Source of the DNA: Cafeteria roenbergensis
Taxonomy: Eukaryota; Sar; Bigyra; Bicosoecida; Cafeteriaceae
NCBI GenBank assembly: GCA_008330645.1
Contig: VLTN01000030.1
Location: 124,001 to 188,000 of the forward strand
Direction of reading: 5' to 3'
Length of the DNA: 64,000 nucleotides
Position numbers and translations under genes: made by a program. Numbering within the stretch: the stretch's first letter is position 1; every line of letters starts with the position of its first letter. The notes under the pieces are model-generated. The model had not been told where the DNA came from and searched no databases. It was given only the letters and a program-made list of their open reading frames with translations. Below, piece by piece: positions 41,884 to 53,700 of the stretch.

Positions 41884-44043
41884 TCACTCTGACGCCCCCG
41901 GAGTGGGCCGCTTGGACCTGGGGGCTTGCTCGCTTGCAGAGCCTTCAGCGGCAGCAGCACCGGCAGGGTCAGCGGCGCCACCAGCGTCTGCGGCGGCGGC
42001 GGCGGCGGCGACGGGCGAGTCGCTGTCAGAACGGGGCCGCTTGGAGCGCGCGGCGGGGCCGCTGGCGCTGAGTGGCACTGCGGTTGCAGCACCAGCCGCC
42101 GCGGCGCTCGCTGCCGCTGCTGCTGCTGCTGAGGAGGAGGAGGAGGGCATCGCAATGTCGAAGGTGGTCCGCGCGTGGCGAGAGGCGTGCTGAGGGTGGT
42201 CGACGCTCCACTGGCGGTAGAGGTCGGCGAGCCAGGGGTGCATCAGCGCCTCGTCTGCCGAGAGACGCTCCTCCTGGTCGGGGTCGAGCAGGTGTCTGAT
42301 GAGGTCCTTGCACTGCGGGGAGACGTCCTTCCAGGCCGCAGGCGGGTTGAAGCCCCAGGCGATCCGGCCCCCGGAGCTCGCGACCGCGTCCCCGGTGAAG
42401 GGAGTATATGCCGAGATGATAACATATACGATGATGCCCAGCGACCACATGTCGCAGCCCTGGTCGTAGCGGCCGCGCTTGAGCACGCTGCCCTTACGCC
42501 CCACCACCTCAGGCGCCATGTACTGGTGGGAGCCAACGTACGAGCGGTACCCCGACCCGCGCAGCTGCTTCGCGCCCCCGAAATCGACGATGCGGACGTC
42601 GGTGTCGTCGTCGGTGGAGGCGATCATCACATTCTCCGGCTTCAGGTCCCGGTGCGCAATATTGTGCTCGTGCAAGTATTGGATGGCGAGGAGGAGGCGC
42701 AGGGTGATGAGCTTGGCCTGGGGCTCGGGGTACACGCCCTTGCCCTCCACGATGCGGGCGAAGAGCTCCCCGCCCGTGTAGAGGTCCTGCGGGGGGATTG
42801 CAAAGGCAGCAGGGCGGCGGGCAGGCGTGGCCGGTGTGCACAGTGTGGCCGGCGCGAGCGGCGTGGCTGGTGCCGGTTGCCGGCAGCGGCGGCCAACCGG
42901 GCCGGGTCTCACCATGACGAGGTAGATGTGGTCACGGTCGTGCCAGGAGCTCTGCAGGCGCGCGAGGTATGGGTGCTTCAGGTTCACCATGAGGCGCGAC
43001 TCGGCCTCCACCTCCTCCATGGTGTAAGCGGACTGCTGAAGCTTTCGCTTCCTAATCATCTTGATGGCGCACTGCTCCCCGGTGACGCGGTGGCGGGCTA
43101 GGTAGACGACGCCGAAGGTTCCCTTGCCAAGCTCGCGGCGCAGGTCGTATATGGTGCCGATGTCGACGCGAGAGGTCGGCTTGGAGGCCTCGCGAGGGCG
43201 CTTCTCGAACTCGTAGAAGATGAAGGCGCCGACGTCTGCAGGGCGGGGGGGTGGCGTGACAGGGGGGGGGGGGCACAGGGGAGGCGAGGCGGGTGGTGTG
43301 ACGGGCGGATGGGGCGGGGGCAGTCGGCAGGCCGGGCGCGGCGGTGCCATCGGCGGGCGACGGGGGCTTCAGCGGGCGACTGGCTGCCAGAGCGGCCGCG
43401 CGGCGCGCCGACTGACCCTTGAGGTCTTCCGGCGAGGGTTCCGGCTGCGCCAGCGTGATCGTGTCGCCGTTGTGAAGCTGGCGGGGCACGTTGGCCACGA
43501 GGCGCTCCTTGTTGACAAAGGTGCCGTTCGTGCTCCGATCCGTGATGATGACGGTGCCGCCCTCTTCGCGGCGGATGATGCAGTGCTCGCCGCTGATGCG
43601 CATGTCCGCGAGGCGGAGGGAGCACCGCTTGCTGCGGCCAATGCTGTACTCGGCATCGAACATGTCCAGGCGGGCATGGTCTGCAAAAGTAGGGGGTGCG
43701 GGGAGAGGCGCGGACAACGGGGGGGGCGGGGGGAATCAGCGCCTGACGCAGCTTCGCTTCGTCACATGGCTAAGAGCGCGGCTGGCGTGCCGAGCGAGGC
43801 CAGGCACGCGACCCCGACCCAAGAGAACCAGCCACGCCAAATGACGATACATCAAGGTGCGCCCCTGGCGAAGGCAGGCCCGCCGCTGCACCGTCGTTGG
43901 GAGCGGGGCAAGGCGTCCAGCGGCAGCATCCCAAATCTTGCAAGCAGCTTACCTGCCTCTACGGGAACCAGTCGGCCCCACGGGGCCGCGGGAGCATCGT
44001 CGCTGTCAGCTGCGTCCGGAGCGGGCTTGCGTGCTGCAGCCAT
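41884..44043 (-). CDS. CHK2: CHK2/Rad53/Cds1-type checkpoint kinase (FHA + Ser/Thr kinase)
   Basis: DNA-damage checkpoint kinase activated downstream of ATM. Four exons (43953-44043, 43417-43680, 42913-43235, 41884-42786) give 526 residues (human CHK2 has 543). Introns: 43681-43952 (GTAAGC), 43236-43416 (GTCAGT, weakest), 42787-42912 (GTGAGA). Joined residues 23-30 read APWGRLVPV, matching the human CHK2 PWARL start of the FHA domain; the FHA keeps GRSKRC (GR), ISGEHC (S-x-x-H) and STNGTFVN. The FHA ends DVGAFIFYEFE, like human NKVFVFFDL. The kinase has GKGTFG, AIK, HRDLKPEN (about 271), DFGGAK (about 293) and MAPEVV (about 317). The C-terminal tail is Ala/Ser-rich with two basic SKRPRSDS / SKRPTP patches that may serve as nuclear signals. 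No SQ/TQ cluster is visible before the FHA, unlike animals. Confidence 0.93.
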
Positions 44044-44307
44044 GGTCCGAAGACGCGCGCGAGGCTGTGACCGCGGCTGGCCAGGCTGCCGAGTGGCTGT
44101 CAAGTCGTCGAGGAATCCGCGGCTCTGCCTGCGCTTGCAGAGGCGGTGGTGCCGGCCCGCCGGCCCCCTGAGGCACGCCCGAGCACGCGCCTACGCAAGG
44201 AGGCCGATAGCCCAGGCACTGGACGCCTTGCCGGCCGCGCCGCGGGGCGGCAAAGCTGCGGTTGCTATCGTCGGTGGCGTGCGCCAGCTTCGGACCCGTT
44301 TGCCGGG
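44044..44307. promoter_or_regulatory. Divergent promoter interval, CHK2 / five-exon gene
   Basis: 264 bases between two start codons pointing apart. One GGCTCTGCC copy lies near 44126-44134. No TATA box seen. Confidence 0.4.
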
Positions 44308-45835
44308 ATGGACCGCGAGACGCTAGCAGCCGTCAGCAGCGCCATCACCCCGTTGTGCGTGTCGAGGGGCGATGACGGCTCGATTCGGTGCGAGGCCGGG
44401 CCCTCTGTGCAGGCGGCCGAGCTGCGCCTGGCTCGCCGCAGAGCCCGCTCACAACACTTGTCGCTGCCTGGCCTGCAACGTGACGCTGCGGCTGAAGCGC
44501 TTCGCCGGGCGCGCGAGGTTGCCCCGTGGCTGGATGTCTGGCGAGAGGTGAGACGTGGCTCAGGTGGATTGCGCCTCGCAACGGCAACTTGCCGGACCGG
44601 CGGTTGCACTGGCCGGGCAGTTGCCGCATTGCGCTTGTCGACCCCGCGGCGTCGCTGGCACTCCCAAGCCCCCTTCGCCAACCGCAAGAATTGCCCCTGC
44701 CCCCAGTGTCCGTCGGCGGGGGGTCGGGGTGGGGGTCACCTCTGCCCCCGCGACCGCTGCGGCTGCGAGTGCATCCCCCGTGCGATCCGTGCCGCCGCGG
44801 CCAACGTCTCGCCCCCTTGCCAAACGCAGCACCGGGGCTTCGAAACGGAACGCGACCTGTGCACCGCGGCACATGCCGCAAGCGGCGTTGTCGCCAGGGC
44901 CGTGCGGTCGGCTGAGTTGGCGCTGATTCGCGCGACAGCAGCGATGGCCAGGGACTCGGCCGAGGCCGCCATTTCAGCGGAGGCAGCCCCTGGCCTGAGC
45001 GCTGCAGAGCAACACGGTGAGCGTCGCGTGTGTCCGCGCTGCTGCCTCCCGCCCAGGCCAGGCCTCTGGACGGGCTCGCAACGGCGCGCTGCGCCGGACT
45101 GCTGGCCCGCTGGCGAGGCGCTGATTCCCTGGCGCTGTCTCCGGGATGGGAGCCGACGCGCAGCGCGTCATCGCCCCCGCGGGCCATACACTTCGCGAGC
45201 GAGCCTGCTTCTGGCCTGGTTCACGCAACGCAGCCGTTCACGCTGCCGGCCGGCCAGCCGCCCTCGCCCGCGTGAGCCCGGCGTCGAGGGCCGGCTCGCT
45301 GGTGCTTGCTGCCAGGGGCACGCGCGACTGGAAGCACTTCGTGGACTGCGCGGGCCGAGGTGAGAGCCGCGCGCACTGCAGCAGTCCTCGGCCGCGCACG
45401 AGCTGTCGTCACTCATTTGCGTCTGGTCCACTTCACGAGCTGTTGCTACGTGCGTGTGAAGGCGGTTGGCACGCTTGGTCGCAGACTTGGATGCGAAGAT
45501 CGCGCGAGTGCGCATGGCAGTGACGGCCGGGGACATGCTTGCAAGGCGGAGGCTGGTGAGATGTGGCGAGTGCCACCTCGCACGGCATGCTTGCTGCCCC
45601 TGGGTGCGTCCTCGAGGGGTGCAACGTTGGCACCTGCCGAAACCGACTGTCATTGGGGGGTCCTCTGTGCCTAAGTTCGGGACACGCTCGTTGCAGCGCA
45701 CGAACCGAGGTGCCGTCCCTGCGGTTGGCCGCATGACACCCGCAGGGCGGAATGGACGGCGCCTGGTTCATGGGGCCCATGTACGTGGACAACGCGGCCT
45801 TTGAAGCTGCAGGGCGCCCCGCCGACAAGCTCTAG
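44308..45835 (+). CDS. Unrecognised 237-aa protein, five exons
   Basis: Assembled from exons 44308-44547, 44830-45016, 45234-45359, 45485-45555 and 45746-45835. All four donors are GTGAG (GTGAGA, GTGAGC, GTGAGA, GTGAGA), all acceptors are CAG, and every phase agrees, which is strong evidence although no single frame is long. Exon 1 encodes a helical Ala/Arg-rich region ending APWLDVWRE; exon 2 is helical (ARAVRSAELALIRATAAMAR); exon 3 ends GTRDWKHFVDCAGR; exon 4 reads DLDAKIARVRMAVTAGDMLA; exon 5 closes with GGMDGAWFMGPMYVDNAAFE and a short tail. I know no family for it. The size and mostly helical character suggest a small soluble protein; the Gly/Met/aromatic ending looks conserved rather than random. 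It shares a promoter interval with CHK2. Confidence 0.62.
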
Positions 45836-46375
45836 GGCTCAGTGGAGCTGCGCGAGCGCCGGCACTTGCCCGCCGGAGCCATTTGCGATGCAAGGGGGAG
45901 GCCGTCAGCCGTGGCGCATGCAGTGCAGCACGGCTGGCCAAGCTGGGGCGGCAAACTTGACCAGGTGGCGCAGCTGCCAGGGAGACACAGCAGCTGGGGC
46001 GGTGGGGGCGCGAGGGCGACAAAGGGGGGGACGGAGGCAGCGGCGGAGCATCGACGAGCGCAGGCCGAGTTGTGGCCGGGCCGCATTCGCCGATGTTGCC
46101 GAGGCGCAGCGGCCGAGCGACCCGTCGTTCGCGGGATCCCACTGCAGCGAGTGCGGTTGTAGCGCCCCAACTCTCTGAAACAGCGACCGCTTGCGCTGGC
46201 TGGAGGGCTAGCGGGGCGACGTCCTGTGAGCAGCGGCGGCAACCGCCGTTGGGGACCAGTTGGAAAGGGCTGGGGCGGCTTCGCTTCACAACTGGACACT
46301 GGGTTGCGAATCTGCGATTGCGCGCTCATGCAGGAGCGGCAAGTGGTGGCAAAAGTTCAAGTTGCGTGAACGGTG
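45836..46375. other. Intergenic spacer
   Basis: Downstream of the five-exon gene and upstream of the giant AlbA-PDZ gene. A G-rich patch lies near 45990-46040. No gene is supported; a short 5' exon of the next gene could hide here. Confidence 0.4.
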
Positions 46376-49300
46376 ATGCTCTCCAACTCCGGCAATTCGG
46401 GGCAGAGTTGCGGCCGCAACAAAGCAAGCACAGACAAATTCCCTCACCCGGCGAACTGTCCACTGAGCGCGGGCATGGCCGCCGCGCCAGAAGATGCCGG
46501 CCCAAGCGATCTGGCGATGGCTGTGCTCGGCCCACCGGGCGTAGGGGCTCTTGCGCCACCGCCGCTGCAGCTAGCGACGGCCAGCCGGCTTGCAGACCGC
46601 TCGGGAACGGCGCGCCCCAGCCTCGGACGCGCCCTGGCACGCTACCGCCGATGCTGGGCCCACGATGGGCCCTCAAAGGCCGCGCTGCCTGGTCGTGTGA
46701 GCCCACCGGAGCTTCCAGCGGCCGCAAGGTCTCCAGCAGCGTCGCTTCCCTTGAAGCCGGATGGCGGGCACCAAACCGCCCTGGCGACCGCCCCAGCGGC
46801 ATCCCCCGGACCCTGCGGCGCCCAGCGTTTGCATGCAGCCGTGCACAGCCACAACCGTGCCAGCAGCCCGCAGCATCGTGTGTGGACAGCGTGCAGCCCT
46901 GCGGCGCCTGCTGACGCGATCGATGACGGAATCAGCCTTCTCAGGCTGCCGCCCACCACAGCAGCCAGAATCGCCGCAGCTGCACGGCGGAACACCTCCC
47001 GTTCGGCGCAGCGACCGGCCCCAGGGCCACACCCGTCGTCGTCGTCGTCGGGGCTGCGAGCTGCTTCGTCGGCCGCCACTGCTGCTGCTGATGATGATTC
47101 GGCCGCAGCCGGCTCGGCGAATGACCGCTCCGCGGACAACACAGCGCTGTGGATGTCCGCTGAGCCGGAGTCATTGGCCCGCGTCGCTCGGCAGAGCTTC
47201 TACCGGCAGCGGCGGGGAGCACCCGCCAGGGGGCAGAGCCTGGCCGCCGACGTCGGCGTCGTGATGGCAGTTCGCCACTCGCTGCTCCACTTGCAGCAAA
47301 CGCCAAACCGCACGGTTTCACCCGTCACATCGGGCGGAGGGCGGGTGGCGAGCGCGCCCGACGCCGACGAGGGCATGTCGCTTGAGTCCGCCGCGGCGGC
47401 CGTTGAAGCGTGCCTGCACCGCCGGCTCTGGGGGTTGCCGCCTCTGCCGCGCCCAGGGGCGTGCCGGGAAAGTGCCAGCGGGGGCAGAGGGGCCGTCCCC
47501 GCCGGCGATGGGTCGATGGGAAGGAGACTGCGGCGGGATGCGGTCCTGATGGTGCTGCTTGCCTGGCCAGGTCTCTTCTCGGTGCAACTTCGCGCCGACT
47601 GGCGGTCAGCCCTCGTTGGCGGCGGCGGGGCGGCAGCCGGGTCTCGCGGCAGACGCGGTCACAGCCGCAGCGGCAGACGCCGTCACAGCCGCAGCGGCAG
47701 CCGCGATCACAGCCGCAGCGGCAGCCGCGATCACAGCCGCAGCGGCAGACGCTCAGCCACGAGGCAGCAGGCTGTCCCGGCGCCGTCTAACCCTAACCCT
47801 AGCCTATCTGAGGCCTCCGCTGCAAGTGGAGGCGCCGCTGACACCGCCGTCAGCCCTGCGGGACAAGCAGCTGCTGCCACTGGCGTCGCTGCTACTGATT
47901 CAGCTGTCGCTGCTGGCGGGTCGCCCTCCTGTCAACAGTGGCTACGTCTCGGAACAACGCTGCTGGCAGAGCTGCAGCACGGCGGAAGGGTCGGATGGGG
48001 CCCCAGGAACACCAACAGCCCCAACAGCGAATGGACTGACATCAGCGGTTTCGCGTCGGCAGAGCTCATTCGCGTCCGTCTGCGACAGCGCCTTCGACTG
48101 GCGGGATCGTTCAAGAGCAAGCCTTGCTTTTTCATGCAGAGCCACAAGGATTTAGGAAGGATCAGAGTAGCTGGAGTGCCCGTGTCGGGTCGCCTTGGCG
48201 CAATGAGTGCTGACGGCGGCGGCGGCGGCGGCAGCGGCGTTGTGACCGACGGGGAGTCAGCTGAGAGCGACTGTGGGTCTCTCACCGCCGGCTCTGCATC
48301 GGCCCCCATCACTGCAGGGTCAGTAGGGGCCCTCGCGCGCCGCATGGGGTCCGGAAGCGGTTCGGTCTGCAGGCACGCTGTGGCCGCCGTTTCTGCCGGA
48401 ATGCTGTCGCTGGTTCGCCACACCTCCAAGGGCAGCCGCCCTGGTGAAGTGAAGTGGTCAGGTGCCAATCGCAACCATGACGCAGGTCTTGTATCCGTCG
48501 CGATGGATGGGTCATTCTGTCCGTTTTCCCACGGAACCGCTGACTCCGTCCCCCACGCCAACCACTTTCGGTTGGCAGGGTCGGCGTGGTCGTTGAGAGA
48601 CTCAGCCGGAAGGCACCAGTCGAATCCTTCCCACGCCGCAGCACCTAGAGACAGCGCTGCCGAGCCGGAGCAGGCGGAGGCGTCGGCAGCCCTTTGCGCA
48701 GTTGCTGGGGCGATCGATTGCCCGTCTGGAACGCGGGGCGCCTGCTTCGGCGGAGCTGGCTGCTGTGCGGAGATTCCCAGTTGGGCAGGCACGTGGTCTC
48801 TCGCAAGCTCCGCAGCTGTCAGCATCGCGCGGGACTGTGCATGCCAGCGAATCGGCGTTGCGTCTCGATCCCATCACGGAGATGTCAAGGGGGCGTCGTC
48901 CTCGGCCGCAACCGATGCAGCGAAACCGCCGGCACGCTGCGGAGGCCCCCCCCCGGCAGGACCCTACCCCCGGGGGGTGCTGGTTGTGTCTCTGCACGAA
49001 CTTCTCGGCAGAGCTGCGAGGATGGAAGCCTCGACCACACCCGCAGCCGAAACAGCGGTGGCTGCCCCTGACGCAGTCGCAGCGCGTCCCATAGACGTCG
49101 CCGCCACGGTGAGGAGTGGCGGATTCTCCCAGAGGGCTGACGCCATAGCCGGCGCTGGTGCGCTCATCCGGCTCTGCCGGAAGGGTGACGGCAGAGCCAG
49201 TGGACTGGCGATGGAAGGAGCGGCGTCCGATGAGGCGGTGTCGGCTGCAGCGGTTTCGTGGCTCGAGTCATGCCTCTGTGTGTCGACGATCGAGCACCTT

Positions 49301-50705
49301 GCTTCGCGGGCCGTCGCGGGAGTGGCCCTGGCCCTGCTCAACGCATGCCAGGCCGGCAGAGCCTCGCCTCAGATTGAGAGCGCTGTGCGGGCCAGAGTGG
49401 TTGTCGTTCCGGAGGGATTCAACGCCGTAGAGGCAGCCGCGCTGCAGGCACGCGCAGCGGTTGCCCTTGCGGCCAGGCTCCGGCACAGGCAGCCTGGGGG
49501 CCCAGCAAGCGCCACAGCTCCCGCACGTGGTGCTGGAGGCGGCGGAGGCAGCGACGCTGATAGCGACGCTGACAGCGATGGCACTGGCAGCGGCACTGCT
49601 GCCGCCGCAACAGCACCTGCAACACTTGCGTCAGCTGACTTGGATGTTGAGGCGATGGTGAGCTCTGCAACCTGGGGTGCGGAGTGGGTTCGCGAAACTC
49701 CGCTCGTCAGGACAGCGCTCTTCGCTGCAGGTGTCAGACCCCCAGCGGCGGCAGCGGACCCGCATCAGCCGTCCAACGCTGAAGCTGTCAAGCCGCTGAC
49801 GCTGGTGGCTCTGCTGGACAGTGACGCTGACGCTAGTGCCTCCGCCGCCCAAGGGGGCGGGAAAGCCGCCGACGACGGCGCGGTTTCATGCCGTGAGGCG
49901 GTTTCGTGCATGATTCGCGAAGGGTGCTCGCGACTGCGCGGCAAGGGTGGGGCCGTGACAAGCCGTAGACTGGCCGCCGACGTCTTAGAGTGGTGGTCCT
50001 GTCAGTTTCCGGGCGCGGCTTCGCTGTCCGCTGTGGCGGCGACGCAGCCGTCCCGCCCAGCGACAGCCCGTGGCGGCCGGCTTGCACCCGAGTGGCCGTT
50101 GCCAGTGCGCCACTCGCCCGCCGATCCGGCGGGGCATTTGCCCGGGAGCGCGGTTTCGTCGTCTTGGCTGGCATACCTTGCATCGGTGGTTGGCGCTCTC
50201 AAGCGCCTTGCGGCGGAGCAAGCCCATGTGGAAGGATCTGGCTCTGCTGGAATGGAAGGATCCGAAGGCGGTGTCGCCAATGGCGGCGCGGCAGAGCCGT
50301 CGCAGTCGGCGTGCTCTTCGGGAGCGACGCCGAGTGATGTGGCCAGGACTTCCAGGTCAATTGTCGGCGCCCCAAGTCACGGACACGTCGCGGACGGGTC
50401 AGCTGCGAGTCACGGGCAGGGCCGGAGTCACCCAAGTGACACCACAAGTGACTTCTCTGCCGCAGGCATGGCTCCAATCAAGCCGGTCGCGCTGCCATCA
50501 GCAGACCATCGCTCCGACATCACACCTGGCCGCAGCGAGGGCGCGTGCATCCCTGACTCGACCACCGCTCCCAAGCCGCTGTCCGCCAGCGCTGCCCGGC
50601 GCCGCCGACGCCTTCGAGCAAAGAAGGCTCTCTCCGGCAGAGCCGAAGGCGACACGACAGCAACGGCTCCGGCTGCGGCTCCGGCTCCGGCTGCGGCTGC
50701 GGCTG

Positions 50706-50739
<34 letters not shown>

Positions 50740-53700
50740 TGCGGCTCCGGCTGCGGCTGCGGCTGCGGCTCCGGCTCCGGCTGCGGCTGCGGCTCCGGCT
50801 CCGGCTCCGGCTGCGGCTCCGGCTCCGGCTGCGGCTCCGGCTCCGGCTCCGGCTGCGGCTCCGGCTCCGGCTGCGGCTCCGGCTCCGGCTCCGGCTGCGG
50901 CTCCGGCTCCGGCTGCGGCTCCCGTTCCAGCAGAGCCGAGCCACGGTGCTACGGCCGCCGCGACGCCTGCAGCTGACACTGTATCTGCAACTGCAACTGC
51001 AACTACAGGACCCGGACCGGATTCGCGACCCCTTGGGGCAGTGCGGGCCAGCTCACTCCGTCAAGCATCTGGCGGCGGCGATGACTGCGCCGGACAGCGT
51101 CGTCGGGACCCGGAGTGGGTGTCTCTGCGGCAGCTGCGGCAGGCACTTGCCGACGCGGGGGAGTCACTGCCGCGCGAAACTCCGCTCCTGATCGACTGGG
51201 ATGCCGCGTGTGCGGCTGGCCCGGCTGACCACTCTTCAGCCGAGAGCGACGGCGCAACGTGGACTCGGCCGCTGTCCCAAGCTGTCACCGACGCGTCAGG
51301 TCGAGCGTGGCTTCCCGTCGCGACGGACACTGCGTCGCTCACTTTCCGGGGTGTGCTGGAGGCTCTGCCGCAGCTGTTTGAATTCGATCATGAGCCTGTC
51401 CAAGACCAATCATCTCCGCGTCCGGCTGTCGTTCGGCTCTGCCGGAAGGACTCCGCGCTCGCGGGCTGCTTCGTCGCGAGCATTGCCCGGGCCGCGGCGG
51501 TTTCGCTGCTGTCAAAGGCAGGCATGCTGCCTGACTGCGCTGTGGCTGGCACGGGATGGCCGGGTGACTGGGCTGCGGTCTCCCGCTCATTCCCGGACGT
51601 CGTGCCATCAGTCTCCGGTCACCACGGCATCGCCATCGTGAGCCCTGCAGAGCGCGCCACTGCTAGCGAGACGCGGCAGCTTCAAGTCCAAAGCGCTTCG
51701 CTCAGCGCGCGGAGGGACAATCCTGACGTAACCGCAGCCTCTTTGGGTGCTCGCGAAACCGCTGCTGGCGTCACCAGCCCATCACCCGACTCGGCTCTCT
51801 TGGCAGAGGCTGGTGTGCCGGCGCCGCTCGCTGGTTCGGGGACGTCAGCACAGAGCTCTGCCGGAGACCCTTCCAATCCTTCTGGAAACGATTCAGCAAG
51901 CGACACAAGCGGGCGGCGGTCGCTGCAGTCCAAGCCGCGGGGAAGGGTCGCAGGTGCGCCCTTGGTCGATCGCAAGCGCGACACTGCGGCTCGGAGCCAG
52001 ACTATGGCCGATGTGGCAGCTGCGGCTGTCACTCCAACGGAATCCGGAACCTCGGCGAGGCGTGAGGGCGGGGCCGCTGGGTCAGCAGGGGGGCAAGCTG
52101 GTGGCAGGCACGCGGCCGGCGATGGGACTGGCCGGGACGGCGGAGACTCATCTGGCCAGGACGGTGATGACCCCGTGATGGTGCAACTTCCAGTCGCAGC
52201 TGCAGGTGACGCGACGACGTCGGTGCCTGTGTCTCCGGCTCTTGCGGAGGCGGACCTGCCGTCGAGATGGTTGAAGCTGGGGTCTCGACTTGACGCGACG
52301 GAGAATCATTTTACCGAATACAAGGCAGGCTTGCAAGGCGGCGTTAGACGCGCAATCCCACGCATTGCTCCCCGGTATGTCGTCGGCTTTTTGAATGCCC
52401 GCGGCGGCAGGCTTGTGTTCGGGGTGTCGGACGCGGGGATTGTCCAAGGTGTCAGACTCAGCCGGTCGGACATGGATGCTGTCTCACTCGGTCTTGACGC
52501 GGCGAAACATTCCGCCGTCGGGCCCGCGGGATCGTGGTTGTTTGTTGGTGCACCAACATTCATTCCAGTGTTCGTGCCAGCGCCTTGGTCTTCGCAGCCG
52601 GCGCAGTCATCCTCGTCAGCAAAGGCACCGGCAGCAGCAGCTGCGACAGCAGCAGCAGCAGCAGTGGCGACATCACCAGCAGCAGCGGCGACAGCGCCAG
52701 CAGCAGTGGCGACAGCAGCAGCGGATCCAGCCTTGGCTGCCGCTGCAAGTGCCGCTGACGTCAGCGCCACAGACACCGCCTCGGCGGCCTCGTCTGATGG
52801 AGCCGTTGCAACCGAGTCAGTCCCCAGTCACCAGCTGGAGGCCATTGCAGAGACGGATGAGGCAGTGACGCCCACAGGGTCAGGCACAACTCCGGAGAGG
52901 CAATCCGCCGGCCCGCGCTCCGCGTCAGCTGATCGGCTCTACCTCCGCGTTCCAGGGGTGTTCGTGGTTGAGATCGCCGTGTATCCAACCCACAATCCTT
53001 CCAACCTTCACTTTGAGATTCGTCGTGGACGAGCCGGCAGAGCTGCTCACGAATCTGGCGCTGCCGGGGCTGACGTCCAAGGGCGAGACAAGCGGGCAGG
53101 CGGCGGAGCCTCTGGCGGTTTCGCGGACGAGGCAACGTCGTCCCGCGTATACTGGGTTCGCGACGGGGCCTCCACCCGCCGGATGCGGAGTCCGCAGGAG
53201 ATTGCGGAGTGGGGCTTTCACCGCGGCAGAGCCCATGGCATTGCAACTGCAACTGCAGTCGTTGGCGCCGGGGGCAGCCTCGAGCCGGGATCAGCCCACC
53301 GGAGCCCTGGCGGCGCAGCAGGGCAGTCACTCCCCATCACAGGCCAGTCAATCGTCCGTCAGCCAGACATGGAGGTCGCCAGCGCACCGGCTCCGGCCGG
53401 CGCAGGCGCGGCCGAAGCGGCGCCAGCGCGAGCACCAGCACCAGAACCAGCAGCGGCGGCTTCCGAGGCGGCCGCTGCTGCCCCCAGCGCATCGGCATCA
53501 ACCGGGGGCCTCGCCGCTGGCTCACTCCAAGAGCAACCGCTGGCCAGTTCACCGACCGCCGCTGCCGCCGCCACATCCCCGGCCGCAGCCGCGGCCCCCC
53601 TGGCTGCGCCCCCTTCTGCCTCTGGTGGGGCGGGTTTGCTCGGGCTCGATGGCGCTGACGGGCGCAAGCCCGATGCTGGGTCGCTGGGCCCTGCCAGTGA

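Noticed and set aside
50070-51191. Plus- and minus-strand frames with long LRLRLR and RSRSRS runs
   Set aside because: Artefacts of the GGCTCC/GGCTGC hexamer array inside the giant gene.
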